Origin: Rhodococcoides kyotonense
GTDB taxonomy: Bacteria; Actinomycetota; Actinomycetes; Mycobacteriales; Mycobacteriaceae
Assembly (NCBI RefSeq): GCF_001645385.1
Contig: NZ_LVHI01000016.1
Coordinates: forward strand, 23,097 to 87,096
DNA: 64,000 nucleotides
Direction: 5' to 3'
The notes under the pieces were generated by a model. The model did not search any database, was not told the origin of the DNA, and saw only the letters and a list, made by a program, of their open reading frames with translations. The first letter of the stretch is position 1, and each line of letters starts with the position of its first letter. A program made the position numbers and the translations under genes. Positions 8,806 to 17,006 of the stretch are shown piece by piece.

Positions 8806-9134
8806 CAGGAATCAGCACCCTTCTCACCGACAGCAGCAGGTGCTTTCTTGGACTTGAACATTCCGAGCATGCGGTCGGTGACCAGGAAGCCGCCGACGAC
8901 GTTGAGCGTGCCGAAGATCAGCGCGACGAACGCGATGATCCGCACACTCCACGACGCGTCCTCGGGAAGACGGCCGAGCACGATCAACGCACCCAGCACG
9001 ACGATGCCGTGAATGGCGTTGGTGCCCGACATCAGCGGGGTGTGCAGCGTGTTCGGAACCTTCGAGATGACAGCGAAGCCGACGAAGCCGGCCAATACGA
9101 GAATCGCGATGTTCGCGAGAAGAGCGGTGTACAT
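8805..9134 (-). CDS. pntAB: NAD(P) transhydrogenase, alpha subunit part 2 (membrane domain)
   Basis: A 109-aa membrane protein with three hydrophobic helices; MSGTNAIHGIVVLGALIVLG is the conserved domain II segment of split alpha subunits. In enterobacteria this domain is fused to PntA, while actinobacteria encode it separately as here. Both gene junctions are single-base TGATG-type overlaps, so translation is probably coupled across the three genes. Confidence 0.95.
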   Translation of the reverse strand: MYTALLANIAILVLAGFVGFAVISKVPNTLHTPLMSGTNAIHGIVVLGALIVLGRLPEDASWSVRIIAFVALIFGTLNVVGGFLVTDRMLGMFKSKKAPAAVGEKGADS

Positions 9135-10261
9135 CAGGCGTCGTCCTTCCTTGTGACGCAGGACTGCGCAAGCACCTCGTCGGAGAAGTCGGGCGCGACC
9201 GCACCGTTCTCGTCCAACAGCAGCTCGAGCAGCGCGGAAACGTTCTTCGAGTACAGCTCGCTGGCGTGCTCGGGCATGCTCGCCGGCAAGTTCAGCGGCG
9301 ACGCGATGGTCACGTCGTGCTTGACGACGGTCTGTCCCGGCTCGGTCAACTCGCAGTTGCCGCCGGTCTCCCCGGCCAGGTCGACGACGACGCTGCCGGG
9401 CTTCATGCCCTCGACCGCCGCGGCCGTCACCAGGCGCGGCGCGGGACGTCCCGGCACCAACGCGGTCGTGATGACGACGTCGAAGCCCTTGATCGCCTCT
9501 TCGAGCGCCTGCTGCTGCTGAGCCCGCTCGTCCTCGGTGAGTTCACGGGCGTACCCGCCCTCACCAGCGGCGTCGATACCCAGATCGAGCCACTGCGCAC
9601 CCACCGAACGCACCTGATCGGCCACCTCGGGACGCACGTCGTAGCCGGTCGGGCGCGCGCCGAGACGCTTCGCCGTCGCCAACGCCTGCAGACCCGCGAC
9701 ACCGACACCGAGCACCAACACCGTCGCCGGCTTCACCGTGCCCGCGGCGGTCGTCAGCATCGGGAAGAAGCGCGTGGACTCCGACGCAGCCAGCAACACG
9801 GCCTTGTAGCCGGCGACATTGGCCTGCGACGACAACGCGTCCATCACCTGGGCACGCGAAATACGCGGAATGGCCTCGACGGCGAACGCCTGCACACCCG
9901 CAGCGCCCAACGCGCCGATCTTGTTGTCCGCGTTACGCGGCGCGAGGAAACCGATCAACGTCGAACCCGACGAGAGCTTCGCGATCTCCGCATCGGTGGG
10001 AGGCGCGACCTTGACCACGACATCCGCCGACCACGCATCACCGATCTCCGCGCCCGCCGCGGCATACAACTCGTCCGGAATCAGGGCCTGTACACCAGCG
10101 CCCGACTCGACGACGACGTGTACACCCTTGTTCACCAGCGAGGACACGACCTTCGGAACCAGCGCCACACGACGCTCGCCGTCACCCGACTCGCGGACGA
10201 CGCCGACGCGCGTCGTCACATGGCCGCTCGTCCCGTTCTCTGTGCTGTGCGATGTATCCAA
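9134..10261 (-). CDS. pntAA: NAD(P) transhydrogenase, alpha subunit part 1 (NAD-binding)
   Basis: A 375-aa soluble domain I of the proton-translocating transhydrogenase, related to alanine dehydrogenase. It begins with RVGVVRESGDGERRVALVP (about residue 17) and carries the NAD-binding VLVLGVGVAGLQALATAKRLGA near residue 165. First gene of the pnt operon. ATG 10261 gives a 14-residue hydrophilic extension; GTG at codon 15 (VTTRVGVV) matches the usual start of the family and is an alternative. It supplies NADPH in the cytosol. Confidence 0.95.
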   Translation of the reverse strand: MDTSHSTENGTSGHVTTRVGVVRESGDGERRVALVPKVVSSLVNKGVHVVVESGAGVQALIPDELYAAAGAEIGDAWSADVVVKVAPPTDAEIAKLSSGSTLIGFLAPRNADNKIGALGAAGVQAFAVEAIPRISRAQVMDALSSQANVAGYKAVLLAASESTRFFPMLTTAAGTVKPATVLVLGVGVAGLQALATAKRLGARPTGYDVRPEVADQVRSVGAQWLDLGIDAAGEGGYARELTEDERAQQQQALEEAIKGFDVVITTALVPGRPAPRLVTAAAVEGMKPGSVVVDLAGETGGNCELTEPGQTVVKHDVTIASPLNLPASMPEHASELYSKNVSALLELLLDENGAVAPDFSDEVLAQSCVTRKDDA

Positions 10262-10463
10262 TTCTCCGACTTCCGTAAAAAAGTGAATGGTGCCTGCGGT
10301 TCGGCGAACGGGGGTAACCGTGCGGCGAACAGGCGGCGCCCAGCGTCAAGGCACGAGGAGACTGATGATAGCCAGAGTAGGCGGCCCTCAGGTAACCCAC
10401 GCCACAGCATTTAGCGGTCTGAATCGAATCCGAAACGGCGTGACGTGCAGCTCGACGGGGTTG

Positions 10464-10479
10464 TGTGATCGACATCATA
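10464..10479. promoter_or_regulatory. CRP-like site, one mismatch
   Basis: TGTGATCGACATCATA fits TGTGA-N6-TCACA with one deviation (TCATA). It lies in the 238-bp divergent region between pntAA (minus) and the HIT gene (plus), about 35 bp before the HIT start and 200 bp before pntAA. Weak evidence on its own. Confidence 0.35.
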
Positions 10480-10499
10480 AGCCAGGGTGTGCACCTACA

Positions 10500-10949
10500 G
10501 TGTTGGCCGTGGACAACTGCGTGTTCTGCTGCATCGTGTCGGGTGACGCCCCCGCAACGCGAGTTCTGGAGACCGACTCGGTGCTCGCCTTTCTGGACAT
10601 CCGCCCGATCGCGCGCGGCCACGTGTTGGTGGTGCCGAAGACACATGCGTCCGACCTCGACGACCTGGAGCCGTCGCTGGGCGCGTCCGTGTTCGCGGCC
10701 GGGCAACAGCTTTCTCGCGCGATGCGCAGATCCGACCTTCGTGCCGACGGCGCGAACCTCGTCGTCAACGACGGCAAGGCCGCGTTTCAGACCGTGTTTC
10801 ACACGCATCTGCACGTCGTCCCACGGTGGACGGGAGACAAACTCCGGTTCGCGACAGGATTCGTGACACGGCGTTCGCGTCGGCCGGAGGAGACCGCGGA
10901 CGCGATTCGGACGGGTCTTCGACGTCTCAGCGAAGAGAACGACGCGTGA
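10500..10949 (+). CDS. HIT-family protein (histidine triad hydrolase)
   Basis: A 149-aa HIT protein. The CVFCCI motif near the N-terminus is the zinc-binding CxxC found in Hint/HIT members, and HTHLHVVPRW near residue 104 is the catalytic His-x-His-x-His triad that hydrolyses nucleotide phosphoramidates or dinucleotides. I used GTG 10500; GTG 10509 (VDNCVFC) is equally plausible. The stop overlaps the next start as GTGA, so it is probably coupled to the peptidase E gene. Confidence 0.92.
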   Translation: MLAVDNCVFCCIVSGDAPATRVLETDSVLAFLDIRPIARGHVLVVPKTHASDLDDLEPSLGASVFAAGQQLSRAMRRSDLRADGANLVVNDGKAAFQTVFHTHLHVVPRWTGDKLRFATGFVTRRSRRPEETADAIRTGLRRLSEENDA

Positions 10950-11575
10950 AGTTGTTTCTGGCGTCGTACCGATTCGGCGCGCACCCGGACACGTTCGTCG
11001 ACATGACGGGCACACCAGGACGCATCGCGGTGATCGCGAACGCGTGCGACAGCTGGCCGGACGCGGCCCGCGCGTCGGCGGTGACGAGCGAATTTCGCAG
11101 CCTGCGCGAACTCGGATTCGAGCCCGAGGAGCTGGACCTACGCGGAAGCACGAAAGCCATTGCCGCCATGCTCGATTCGGTCGGTGTCGTATGGGTCCGT
11201 GGCGGCAACACCTTCGTGCTGCGCTCTCGCCTCGCCCTGTCGGGCACCGAGAACGACATTGCACGACGCGTCCGTGACGGCCGGCTCGTCTACGGCGGTT
11301 ACAGCGCGGGCGCGTGCGTCGCGTCGACGTCGTTGCGGGGCATCGAGACTGCCGACGATCCCGCCGACGTGCACCCGACTACCGGCGGCGACGTGATCTG
11401 GGACGGCCTCGGCTTCGTCGAGACGTCCCTGATCCCGCACTACGGATCGATTCTCGACGACACGAATTCCGGTGCGACGATGGTGGAGCGCTACCGCCGC
11501 GACGGAACTCCGTTCGTCACCCTCGACGACGACCAGGTGCTGGTGGTCGACGGCGACCGGCAGGAACGGATCTAG
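10946..11575 (+). CDS. Peptidase E-like, S51 family
   Basis: A 209-aa protein of the S51 (PepE/cyanophycinase-like) family, class-I amidotransferase fold. The nucleophile elbow GYSAGACV near residue 115 contains the catalytic Ser, preceded by VWVRGGNTFVLR near residue 80, which is typical. PepE hydrolyses Asp-X dipeptides in the cytosol. GTG 10946 overlaps the HIT stop by four bases (GTGA). Its stop shares CTAG with the convergent small gene. The exact substrate is unproven. Confidence 0.85.
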   Translation: MKLFLASYRFGAHPDTFVDMTGTPGRIAVIANACDSWPDAARASAVTSEFRSLRELGFEPEELDLRGSTKAIAAMLDSVGVVWVRGGNTFVLRSRLALSGTENDIARRVRDGRLVYGGYSAGACVASTSLRGIETADDPADVHPTTGGDVIWDGLGFVETSLIPHYGSILDDTNSGATMVERYRRDGTPFVTLDDDQVLVVDGDRQERI

Positions 11576-11883
11576 CCCGACTGCGCGAACGGCGCGAGGC
11601 GGTCGAGCGAGGACCACGCCATGTCGCAGCGCTTCCTGGTCATCTCGTCCGCGTCGAGCAGCAGGATGTCGAGCAGGAGCCGAGGGCGATGCTTCCATCG
11701 AGCTTTCGCGTCGGCGATCGTGGGTCCGTCGAACAACCCCGAATGTTCCAACGCCTCGACCCACTCATGGACGTCACCGCGGTGCAGCGTTTCGAGGGTG
11801 TCGTAATCGATTCCGCCGCCTTGGAATTCGTACGAGAACATCGCGGCCACGTAATCCCACGACGTGCTGTGTGGATTCATCAT
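11572..11883 (-). CDS. Small protein of unknown function, paralogue of the protein at 4650-5024
   Basis: A 103-aa cytosolic-looking protein. MFSYEF, VHEWVEALEHSGLF, AKARWKHRPRLLLDILL and DADEMTRKRCDMA match the corresponding blocks of the 124-aa protein at 4650-5024, with four conserved tryptophan/aromatic positions. There is no recognisable catalytic site. A GGAGG-like ribosome site precedes ATG 11883. Its stop overlaps the peptidase E stop (CTAG). The function is unknown; the spacing of conserved residues suggests a helical adaptor-type fold. Confidence 0.75.
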   Translation of the reverse strand: MMNPHSTSWDYVAAMFSYEFQGGGIDYDTLETLHRGDVHEWVEALEHSGLFDGPTIADAKARWKHRPRLLLDILLLDADEMTRKRCDMAWSSLDRLAPFAQSG

Positions 11884-12053
11884 GTTGGACCTCCTTCAAG
11901 TCCACTGGCTGGGACGCTAGACCCCGCAGCCGCACGATTCCGTGTCGCGCACGCATCGATCGGGTAACAGAAGTGACGGGTGTGACTATTGGGACTTGCT
12001 CCGCACTGTGGGAACCGGGCGAATTCATTCTCGACTCGGTAGGGTCACTGCTC

Positions 12054-12575
12054 GTGGGGAAGCCTGGAATTCGCATCGGCCTGAGCGTCCTGGCGCTGGC
12101 CGCAGCCGGATGCGGACACTCGGCCGACGACCCCTCCCCGACGGCCACGACAACTCGGGCACCCGCGCCCGTCAGCGAGGAACTCTTCGTCGGCGAATGC
12201 GGTTCCGTGACCGACGAGCAGGTCGTCGACATCACCGGGGTGCCCGGCCTCGCCGCGGTGTCCAAGAACGGAATTCGCTGCCGCTTCGAGGCCTCCGACA
12301 GCGGGGCGTACGCGATGTTCACGTGGTATCGGGGCAGTCCCATCGCTCGCGAACGGACCGTGGCGGGACGGATCGGACGCGAGATACGCGCCTTCGACAT
12401 CGAGGGACATCCCGGATTCAGCGCGCGAGCCGACGACTACTCGTGCGAGGTCGGCGTGGAGTCCGGCGACGGGTTCATCCACTGGTCCGTGAACTACGTG
12501 TACGCGACGCCGACGCGCGAGATCTGCGACATCGTCGGCGACCTGGCGCGAGCGGTGGTCGCCAATGCGAAGTAG
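12054..12575 (+). CDS. DUF3558-type lipoprotein (first of tandem pair)
   Basis: A 173-aa exported lipoprotein: hydrophobic signal then LALAAAGCGH with the lipid-modified Cys near residue 21, a Thr/Pro-rich linker, and a C-terminal domain with paired Cys (FVGECGSV, IRCRF, DYSCEV, REICDIV). The layout is that of the DUF3558 family common in mycolata, cell-envelope anchored and of unknown role. GTG 12054 (VGKPGIRIG) gives a sensible signal peptide. It overlaps the next lipoprotein gene by 11 bp. Confidence 0.8.
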   Translation: MGKPGIRIGLSVLALAAAGCGHSADDPSPTATTTRAPAPVSEELFVGECGSVTDEQVVDITGVPGLAAVSKNGIRCRFEASDSGAYAMFTWYRGSPIARERTVAGRIGREIRAFDIEGHPGFSARADDYSCEVGVESGDGFIHWSVNYVYATPTREICDIVGDLARAVVANAK

Positions 12576-13086
12576 GAGACGTGCACTCGCAGCGGCGGTG
12601 TCGGCCGTCGCACTGCTCGCCGGCTGCAGCACGACCGTCACCGGAACGCCGACGGCGGAGGGGTATGCAGGCGACGCCGATGCCGACTTCGCGAAGCTTC
12701 TCCAGGAATGCACCGCCGTCCCGGACGACAAGATCGCCGAGACCGTACAGGCGGACGGGGTCTACCAGTACTTCTTCGGGGCGGTCTGCATGTGGGACGG
12801 ATCCGGGCCCGCGGGAGCAGTCGACGTGACGTTCGCGTGGTTCGAGACCAATTCGCTCGGACGCGAGAGGACTCTGTCGCAGGAGATCGGATACGCCGTC
12901 GAAGACGTGTCGGTGGCCGGTGCCACCGCGTTCCTGTCCAGGCGACCCGGCGATGCGGCGTCGTGTGGCATCACCGCCGCGTACTCGGGAACGATCACCT
13001 GGTGGGTGCAGTACCGCAGCGGCGCGGGCGACCCGTGCGCGGCCGCCACTCGGCTCGCCGAACTGACGTTGCAGCGAAACCAGTGA
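12565..13086 (+). CDS. DUF3558-type lipoprotein (second of tandem pair)
   Basis: A 173-aa lipoprotein with signal MRSRRRALAAAVSAVALLAGCS; the lipobox LAGC puts the modified Cys near residue 21. The mature part has LLQECTAV, AVCMWD, AASCGITA and DPCAAATRLAEL, the same four-Cys plan as the upstream protein, with FAWFETNSLGRERTL matching FTWYRGSPIARERTV there. The two genes look like a tandem duplication that diverged. ATG 12565 lies inside the previous gene. Confidence 0.82.
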   Translation: MRSRRRALAAAVSAVALLAGCSTTVTGTPTAEGYAGDADADFAKLLQECTAVPDDKIAETVQADGVYQYFFGAVCMWDGSGPAGAVDVTFAWFETNSLGRERTLSQEIGYAVEDVSVAGATAFLSRRPGDAASCGITAAYSGTITWWVQYRSGAGDPCAAATRLAELTLQRNQ

Positions 13087-13120
13087 CGCGACGCCGCGTC
13101 GGCCCATAGTGTTTCTTCAC

Positions 13121-14497
13121 ATGAGCAACTCTTTCGACGCGGCCCTCATCGAGCTGCAGGACCTGCTGACGGACGGGGCCGTCCTCGTCGACCCGGACGT
13201 GACGGAACGCTACCGCCAGGACTGGGCCAAGGATCCGGATGCGGGAACACCGCTCGCCGTGGTGCGTGCGCGTTCCACCTCGGACGTGCAGAGCGTCATG
13301 AAATGGGCGAGCGCGCACCGCATTCCCGTCGTACCGCGAGGTGCCGGATCCGGATTGTCCGGTGGCGCAACGGCTGTCGACGGCGGTATCGTGCTGACGA
13401 CCGAACTCATGCGCGACATCAGCGTCGACCCGGTGACACGCGTCGCCGTCGTGCAGCCCGGTCTGCTGAACGCGGAGGTCAAGAAGGCCGCTGCCGAACA
13501 CGGGCTCTGGTATCCGCCCGATCCGTCGTCGTTCGAGATGTGTTCGATCGGCGGCAACGCGGCCACCAACGCGGGCGGCCTGTGCTGCGTCAAGTACGGC
13601 GTGACGACCGATTACGTGCTCGGGCTCGAAGTGGTGCTGGCCGACGGGACCGCGGTCGGACTCGGCGGCCCGCGACTGAAAGACGTTGCGGGACTGTCAC
13701 TCACGAAACTGTTCATCGGCAGCGAGGGCACGCTCGGCATCATCACCGAGGTCACGGTGCGGCTCATTCCGGCGCAGCCACCGGCGAGCACCGTCGTCGC
13801 CTCGTTCTCGTCGGTGCGGGATGCGACGACGGCCATCCTCGCGATCACTCGATCACTGCGTCCGGCGATGCTCGAGTTCATGGACCGCGCGTCGATCGGC
13901 GCCGTCGAGGACGCGATGAACATGGGCCTCGACCGTGACGCGCAGGCGATGTTGATCGCACGGTCGGACTCCCCCGGCGCCGACCGTGCGCGGGAAATCG
14001 AGATCATGGCCGACGCGTGCACTGCGGCTGGCGCAGCGGACGTCTTCACCACCGACGACCCCGAGGAAGGCGAAGCATTCGCTGCTGCACGACGTTTCGC
14101 TATCCCGGCCGTCGAACGACTCGGCAGCCTACTGCTCGAGGACGTCGGCGTTCCGTTACCCGCGCTGCCGGATCTCGTCGAGGGGATCGAACGAATCTCC
14201 GAGAAGTACGACGTTCTGGTCGCCGTCATCGCGCACGCGGGTGACGGAAACACGCACCCGCTCATCGTGTTCGACCCGTCCGATTCCGACATGGAGCGTC
14301 GAGCGAACGTCGCGTTCGGCGCCATCATGGATCTGGCCATTTCGCTGGGCGGCACGATCACCGGCGAACACGGCGTCGGTCGGCTGAAGAAAGCGTGGCT
14401 TCCCGATCAGGTGGGTGACGACGTCATGCAGCTGACGCAGCGCATCAAGACAGCCCTCGATCCGGACGGCATCCTGAATCCTGGGGCGGTCTTATAG
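13121..14497 (+). CDS. FAD-binding oxidase, glycolate/D-lactate dehydrogenase type (GlcD-like)
   Basis: A 458-aa flavoprotein of the PCMH/vanillyl-alcohol-oxidase group. FAD-binding: VPRGAGSGLSGG (about residue 70) and GSEGTLGIITEVTVRL (about residue 200). The C-terminal substrate domain has HAGDGNTHPLIVFD and GEHGVGRLKK. It oxidises 2-hydroxy acids such as glycolate or D-lactate. ATG 13121 (MSNSFDAAL) is preferred over GTG 13109. No glcE/glcF partners are adjacent, so it probably works as a single-chain enzyme. The substrate is inferred. Confidence 0.88.
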   Translation: MSNSFDAALIELQDLLTDGAVLVDPDVTERYRQDWAKDPDAGTPLAVVRARSTSDVQSVMKWASAHRIPVVPRGAGSGLSGGATAVDGGIVLTTELMRDISVDPVTRVAVVQPGLLNAEVKKAAAEHGLWYPPDPSSFEMCSIGGNAATNAGGLCCVKYGVTTDYVLGLEVVLADGTAVGLGGPRLKDVAGLSLTKLFIGSEGTLGIITEVTVRLIPAQPPASTVVASFSSVRDATTAILAITRSLRPAMLEFMDRASIGAVEDAMNMGLDRDAQAMLIARSDSPGADRAREIEIMADACTAAGAADVFTTDDPEEGEAFAAARRFAIPAVERLGSLLLEDVGVPLPALPDLVEGIERISEKYDVLVAVIAHAGDGNTHPLIVFDPSDSDMERRANVAFGAIMDLAISLGGTITGEHGVGRLKKAWLPDQVGDDVMQLTQRIKTALDPDGILNPGAVL

Positions 14498-14586
14498 GCG
14501 ACTTCGTCGCACGTGCGCGCGAATGTATAGAGCCCTCTGGTCGCTCCGCGGGCTCTGCTCCTGCCCGCTATACATTCGCACGCACG
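14498..14586. repeat. Palindromic intergenic element, family A (full form)
   Basis: A TTCG-loop hairpin (GCGAC-TTCG-GTCGC type, 14498-14510) is followed by CGTGCGCGCGAATGTATAG (14512-14530), matched in inverted orientation by 14568-14586 with one mismatch. The 37-base loop contains a further AGAGCCC/GGGCTCT stem. It separates two convergent genes, and the right arm encodes the last five residues and stop codon of the oxidoreductase. Confidence 0.8.
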
Positions 14587-15584
14587 AGGGGTATTACTGC
14601 CTCCCCGTAGGCCTCCAGCGTCGCGGCCTTGGCGTCGTGCTGCAGATAAACGGCGAACTGTTCGACGCCGAGCGTGCTCAGCTCCTTCAGCCTCGCGAGA
14701 TGATCGGCCGGACTGCCGAGCACACAGAACCGGTCGATCACCGAATCGGGCACGAACTCCGCATGCGTGTTCCCTGCCCTGCCGTGCTCGCTGTAGTCGT
14801 AGCCGGTGCGCGCGTCGATGTAGTCGGTGAGTGCGTCGGGCACACCGCCGTGGTGTCCGTACCGCGCGACGATGTCGGCGACATGATTGCCGACCATGCC
14901 GCCGAACCACCGAACCTGGTCGCGGGCATGGGTCAGGGCGTCGGCGCTGCCGTCGGTCACGTACGCGGGTGCGGCGACGCAGAACGAGATCGCCGACGGG
15001 TCCCGCCCGGCCGACTCGGCGGCGGCACGTACGCGACCGATCATCCACGACGCGATGTCCGGGTCCGCGAGCTGCAGTATGTAGCCGTCGGCGATCTCCC
15101 CGGTCAGGGCGAGCGCTTTCGGGCCGTACGCGGCCACCCAGATATCGAGCGTCGAACCCTGCGCCCACGGGAACTGGACCGTCGTGTCCCCCAGGGAGAC
15201 GGATCGTCCGTTGGCCAGCTCTCGAATCACATGGACCGCCTCGCGCAAGGTCGCGAGCGTCGTCGGCTTCTCCCCGAGGGTTCGGACGGCCGAGTCACCG
15301 CGGCCGATTCCGCAGATCGTCCGGTTGCCGAACATCTCGTTGAGCGTCGCGAACGTCGACGCTGTGACGGTCCAGTCGCGGGTGGCGGGGTTGGTGACCA
15401 TGGGACCGACCATCACGTGACGAGTTTCGGCGAGGATCCGACTGTGGATGACGTACGGCTCCTGCCACAGCAGATGCGAGTCGAACGTCCACACATGCGA
15501 GAAGCCGTGCGTCTCGGCGCGACGCGCGAGGTCGATGACGCTCGTCGCCGGTGGCGTGCATTGCAGAACAACCCCGATGTCCAT
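14568..15584 (-). CDS. Luciferase-like (LLM) flavin/F420-dependent oxidoreductase
   Basis: A 338-aa TIM-barrel oxidoreductase of the bacterial-luciferase family: SHVWTFDSHLLWQEPY near residue 30, ICGIGRGDSAVRTLG near residue 95, WVAAYGPKALALTGEIADG near residue 150. It is closest in style to the F420-dependent branch related to methylene-tetrahydromethanopterin reductase. It lies four bases behind the dihydropyrimidinase gene, so a role in pyrimidine or hydantoin oxidation/reduction is plausible. F420 versus FMN use cannot be decided by eye. The C-terminus VRANV and stop come from the palindromic element. Confidence 0.85.
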   Translation of the reverse strand: MDIGVVLQCTPPATSVIDLARRAETHGFSHVWTFDSHLLWQEPYVIHSRILAETRHVMVGPMVTNPATRDWTVTASTFATLNEMFGNRTICGIGRGDSAVRTLGEKPTTLATLREAVHVIRELANGRSVSLGDTTVQFPWAQGSTLDIWVAAYGPKALALTGEIADGYILQLADPDIASWMIGRVRAAAESAGRDPSAISFCVAAPAYVTDGSADALTHARDQVRWFGGMVGNHVADIVARYGHHGGVPDALTDYIDARTGYDYSEHGRAGNTHAEFVPDSVIDRFCVLGSPADHLARLKELSTLGVEQFAVYLQHDAKAATLEAYGEAVIPLVRANV

Positions 15585-15587
15585 GTC

Positions 15588-17006
15588 TCACAACAGATTC
15601 TGTGCCAGTGACCGCTTGACGAACCGCCCATGCCCTGGGCGGCCGAGGTAGTCGCCGTTGTCGACGATCACCCTGCCCCGCGAGATGACGGTGTCGACGT
15701 GCCCGTCGATCTCGAACCCCTCGTAGGCCGAGTAGTCCATGTTCATGTGATGGGTCTTTCCGAGTCCGATGCTCGTGTGCCCGTCGGGGTCGTAGATCAC
15801 GAGGTCGGCGTCGGCGCCCGGTGAGACGATGCCCTTCTTCGGGTACATGCCGAACATGCGCGCCGGCGTCGTACAGCACACCTCGACCCATTTCTCGAGA
15901 CCGATCTTTCCGCTCACGACGCCCTGGTACATCAGATCCATGCGGTGCTCGACGGATCCGATTCCGTTGGGAATCTTCGAGAAGTCGCCGAGACCGAGTT
16001 CCTTCTGGTCCTTCATGCAGAACGGGCAGTGGTCGGTACTGACCGTCGAGACGTCTCCGGTGCGCAGATAGCGCCACAGTTCGTCCTGATGCCCCTCGGC
16101 GCGAGACCGCAGTGGCGTCGAGCACACCCACTTCGCCCCGTCGAAACCTGGTGCGCCCAACTGCTCTTCGAGTGACAGGTACAGATACTGAGGGCACGTT
16201 TCACCGAACACGTTCTGTCCGTTGCCTCGTGCGTGCGCAATCTGTTCCAGCGCCTGCTTCGCCGAGACGTGCACGACGTAGAGCGGCGCACCGGTCACGT
16301 TCGCCAGCATGATCGCGCGGTGGGTGGCTTCCTCCTCCAGCTGCCACGGCCTGCTGGTTCCGTGGAAGTACGGCGCCGTGTCGCCCCGCGCCACCGACTG
16401 CTCGATCAGCACGTCGATCGCAATTCCGTTCTCCGCGTGCATCATCAGCAGTGCACCGGTGTCGGATGCGGCCTGCATCGCGCGCAGGATCTTGCCGTCG
16501 TCGGAGTAGAAGACACCGGGGTACGCCATGAACAGTTTGAAGCTCGTGACACCCTCGGCGACGAGTTCGCTCATGGCCTTCAGTGAATCGCTGTCGACGT
16601 CTCCGACGATCTGATGGAAGCCGTAGTCGATGGCACACGATCCGGCAGCCTTGTCGTGCCACTGCGCCAGTGTGTCCTGAACCCGTTGTCCCGGAGTCTG
16701 AATCGCGAAGTCGACGATGGTCGTCGTGCCTCCCCACGCGGCGGCTCGCGTTCCCGTCTCGAACGTGTCCGACGCGAACGTCCCGCCGAACGGCATCTCC
16801 ATGTGGGTGTGGCCGTCGACCCCTCCGGGAAGCACGTACTTTCCCGAGGCGTCGATGGCGACGTCGGCCGACTGCGTCAGATCGGCGCCCAACGCGGTCG
16901 AACCGGGTTGCAGCACAGCCACTATCGACTCACCGTCGATCAGGACGTCGAGTAGCTGCGACCCCGTCGGGGACACGACGGTGCCGCCGTGGACGAAGGT
17001 CGTCAT
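15588..17006 (-). CDS. hydA: Dihydropyrimidinase / D-hydantoinase
   Basis: A 472-aa cyclic amidohydrolase. Metal-site residues are visible: GHTHME near residue 65 (His-x-His), SFKLFMAYPG near residue 155 (carboxylated Lys), MHAENG, VHVSA and STDHCPF (metal Asp). The family opens dihydrouracil, dihydrothymine or 5-substituted hydantoins to N-carbamoyl amino acids. It starts at ATG 17006 and overlaps the ureidopropionase stop by four bases; the product is the natural substrate of that enzyme. Confidence 0.93.
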   Translation of the reverse strand: MTTFVHGGTVVSPTGSQLLDVLIDGESIVAVLQPGSTALGADLTQSADVAIDASGKYVLPGGVDGHTHMEMPFGGTFASDTFETGTRAAAWGGTTTIVDFAIQTPGQRVQDTLAQWHDKAAGSCAIDYGFHQIVGDVDSDSLKAMSELVAEGVTSFKLFMAYPGVFYSDDGKILRAMQAASDTGALLMMHAENGIAIDVLIEQSVARGDTAPYFHGTSRPWQLEEEATHRAIMLANVTGAPLYVVHVSAKQALEQIAHARGNGQNVFGETCPQYLYLSLEEQLGAPGFDGAKWVCSTPLRSRAEGHQDELWRYLRTGDVSTVSTDHCPFCMKDQKELGLGDFSKIPNGIGSVEHRMDLMYQGVVSGKIGLEKWVEVCCTTPARMFGMYPKKGIVSPGADADLVIYDPDGHTSIGLGKTHHMNMDYSAYEGFEIDGHVDTVISRGRVIVDNGDYLGRPGHGRFVKRSLAQNLL

